Shown here one piece after another: positions 33,303-33,894 of a stretch of DNA of 33,894 nt; the stretch's first letter is position 1, and each line of letters starts with the position of its first letter. Origin of the DNA: DASYRM01 sp036004405 (lineage in GTDB: Bacteria > Acidobacteriota > Vicinamibacteria > Vicinamibacterales > UBA2999); contig DASYRM010000128.1 of the NCBI GenBank assembly GCA_036004405.1, positions 1-33,894 of the forward strand. Direction: 5' to 3'. The notes beneath the pieces are model-generated. The model did not search any database, was not told the origin of the DNA, and worked only from the letters and a program-made list of their open reading frames with translations. The position numbers were made by a program, and so were the translations under genes.

Positions 33303-33595
33303 GCGTTCGCTCCTTCGCTTGCCCGCTGCAGGCGGGTCAGCAGACACTGCTCGGACAGACCGGGCCGCTCCAGCGACCTGGACCGCCTGACAAAATCTGT
33401 TATCGGCCGCAGTGTCAGGACCATCACCTGAGCCGTAAACGAAAGCCGGCGCGATTTCCTGGGGAAAACCACCGAGACTGCACGAAACAGCCCCGGACGG
33501 CAGAGCGCGGCACAGCGTGGCGCGGCCAGCGGTTTCTTGGCTGGAAGGCGCTCGGTAGAAAGGTAGTTAGCCTCCGCCTCAGACGGGGTCTTTGC
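33303..33595. other. Gene-free stretch between pilM and rplM
   Basis: The gap up to the rplM start is 396 bases. It holds no convincing gene. Seen in it are a small hairpin CCCGC-TGCAG-GCGGG (33322-33336) 20 bases before the pilM GTG and a spaced inverted repeat at 33386-33419 (separate entry). The rplM promoter (33596-33624) and leader follow. Confidence 0.6.
33386..33419. promoter_or_regulatory. Spaced inverted repeat upstream of pilM, possible operator
   Basis: CCTGACA (33386-33392) and TGTCAGG (33413-33419) are perfect inverted arms separated by 20 bases. They lie about 85-117 bases before the pilM GTG, near where its promoter should be. The arm on the minus strand (CCTGACA) resembles a weak -35 box. 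A regulator site or a hairpin in the leader is possible; chance is not excluded. Confidence 0.35.
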
Positions 33596-33624
33596 TTGAC
33601 AGTCCGTGCAACCGTTCGTATGAT
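33596..33624 (+). promoter_or_regulatory. Near-consensus sigma-70 promoter of rplM
   Basis: TTGACA (33596-33601), a 17-base spacer and TATGAT (33619-33624): a perfect -35, ideal spacing and a -10 with one mismatch. Transcription would start near 33631 and give a leader of about 68 bases with two possible small hairpins (GGCC..GGCC near 33635-33655, and CGCGC..GCGCG near 33661-33677) before an AAGGA. This leader could carry ribosomal-protein feedback control, but no known L13 leader motif was checked. Confidence 0.8.
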
Positions 33625-33698
33625 TGGGGTTTCCGGCCATCGGGTCCGGAGTGGCCTGTACGCGCGAGCCTTGCGCGGGGGCAGAAGGAACCTGGTTG

Positions 33699-33894
33699 AT
33701 GCGTACGGTAGTACCAAGTGTGAAGCGCGGCGGCGCGTTGGAAGCCGCCGGTGCCAGCGTGACCCGCAAGTGGCACGTCATCGACGCCGAGGGCAAGGTG
33801 CTCGGCCGCGTGGCGACCATCGCGGCGCGCCTGCTCCAGGGTAAGCACAAGCCGGTCTATACCTCGCACATCGACACCGGCGATCACGTCGTCG
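33699..33894 (+). CDS. rplM: 50S ribosomal protein L13, N-terminal part (cut by window edge)
   Basis: Only 65 codons are in the window. TRKWHVIDAEGKVLGRVATIAARLLQGKHKPVYTSHIDTGDHVV in outline matches L13. The protein begins MRTVVPSVKRGGALEAAGAS, so about 25 residues precede the conserved Trp, some ten more than in the usual MKTFSAKP-type start. The ATG at 33699 follows AGAAGGA by about nine bases; an internal GTG at 33759 is possible. rpsI would be expected next, outside the window. Confidence 0.94.
   Translation, partial: MRTVVPSVKRGGALEAAGASVTRKWHVIDAEGKVLGRVATIAARLLQGKHKPVYTSHIDTGDHVV

Overview
The window is GC-rich chromosomal DNA from a Gram-negative (LPS-making) bacterium. The gene content and style (DUF2905 protein, reaction-centre-type cytochrome c family protein, type IVa pilus assembly operon, Abhydrolase_10-type enzyme, many short intergenic palindromes) suggest an Acidobacteriota member, perhaps of the Vicinamibacteria. 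That placement is inference: there is no rRNA gene in the window. I see no prophage, transposase, CRISPR array or tRNA. Almost every gene is core metabolism or cell envelope.

Layout. 1-3532 (minus): sucC-sucD-ndk, then DUF2905, dcd and the start of hisS; a TTGACG-N18-TACGAT promoter precedes sucC. 3694-5859 (plus): a hybrid histidine kinase with two receiver domains, divergent from sucC. 5901-6058: 65-bp tandem palindromic repeats. 6102-6590 (plus): a diheme-type cytochrome c, convergent with malate dehydrogenase (6676-7602, minus) across a long purine/pyrimidine inverted repeat. 7849-16290 (mostly plus): serA, then kdsB-pyrG-kdsA-kdsD-lapB-coaE, which makes CTP and the KDO sugar for LPS and contains an LPS-regulating TPR protein; a GspC-like gene lies on the minus strand between serA and kdsB. 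16394-26375 (minus): pepP-like peptidase, accB, accC, thiE, an amino-acid permease, a K+ channel, folD, a VOC-VOC-hydrolase fusion and an NTF2-like protein. 26472-33302 (minus): pilM-pilN-pilO-pilP-pilQ followed by two lipoproteins of unknown role. 33699-end (plus): start of rplM, with a near-consensus promoter.

How the genes work together. sucCD, mdh and ndk serve the TCA cycle and nucleotide pools. PyrG makes the CTP that KdsB uses to activate KDO made by KdsD and KdsA; KdsC phosphatase is not in the cluster. AccB and AccC start fatty-acid synthesis. PilM-Q form the pilus alignment complex and outer-membrane secretin.

The most notable signals are not a new defence or mobile system but features of gene ends: TAG is the commonest stop codon, it often abuts repeats or forms part of the next gene's ribosome-binding site, and neighbouring genes often overlap as ATGA/GTGA/CTGA/TAATG. 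Other items worth a look are the three-domain secreted fusion, a probable CTG start for thiE, and the lipoprotein pair after pilQ.
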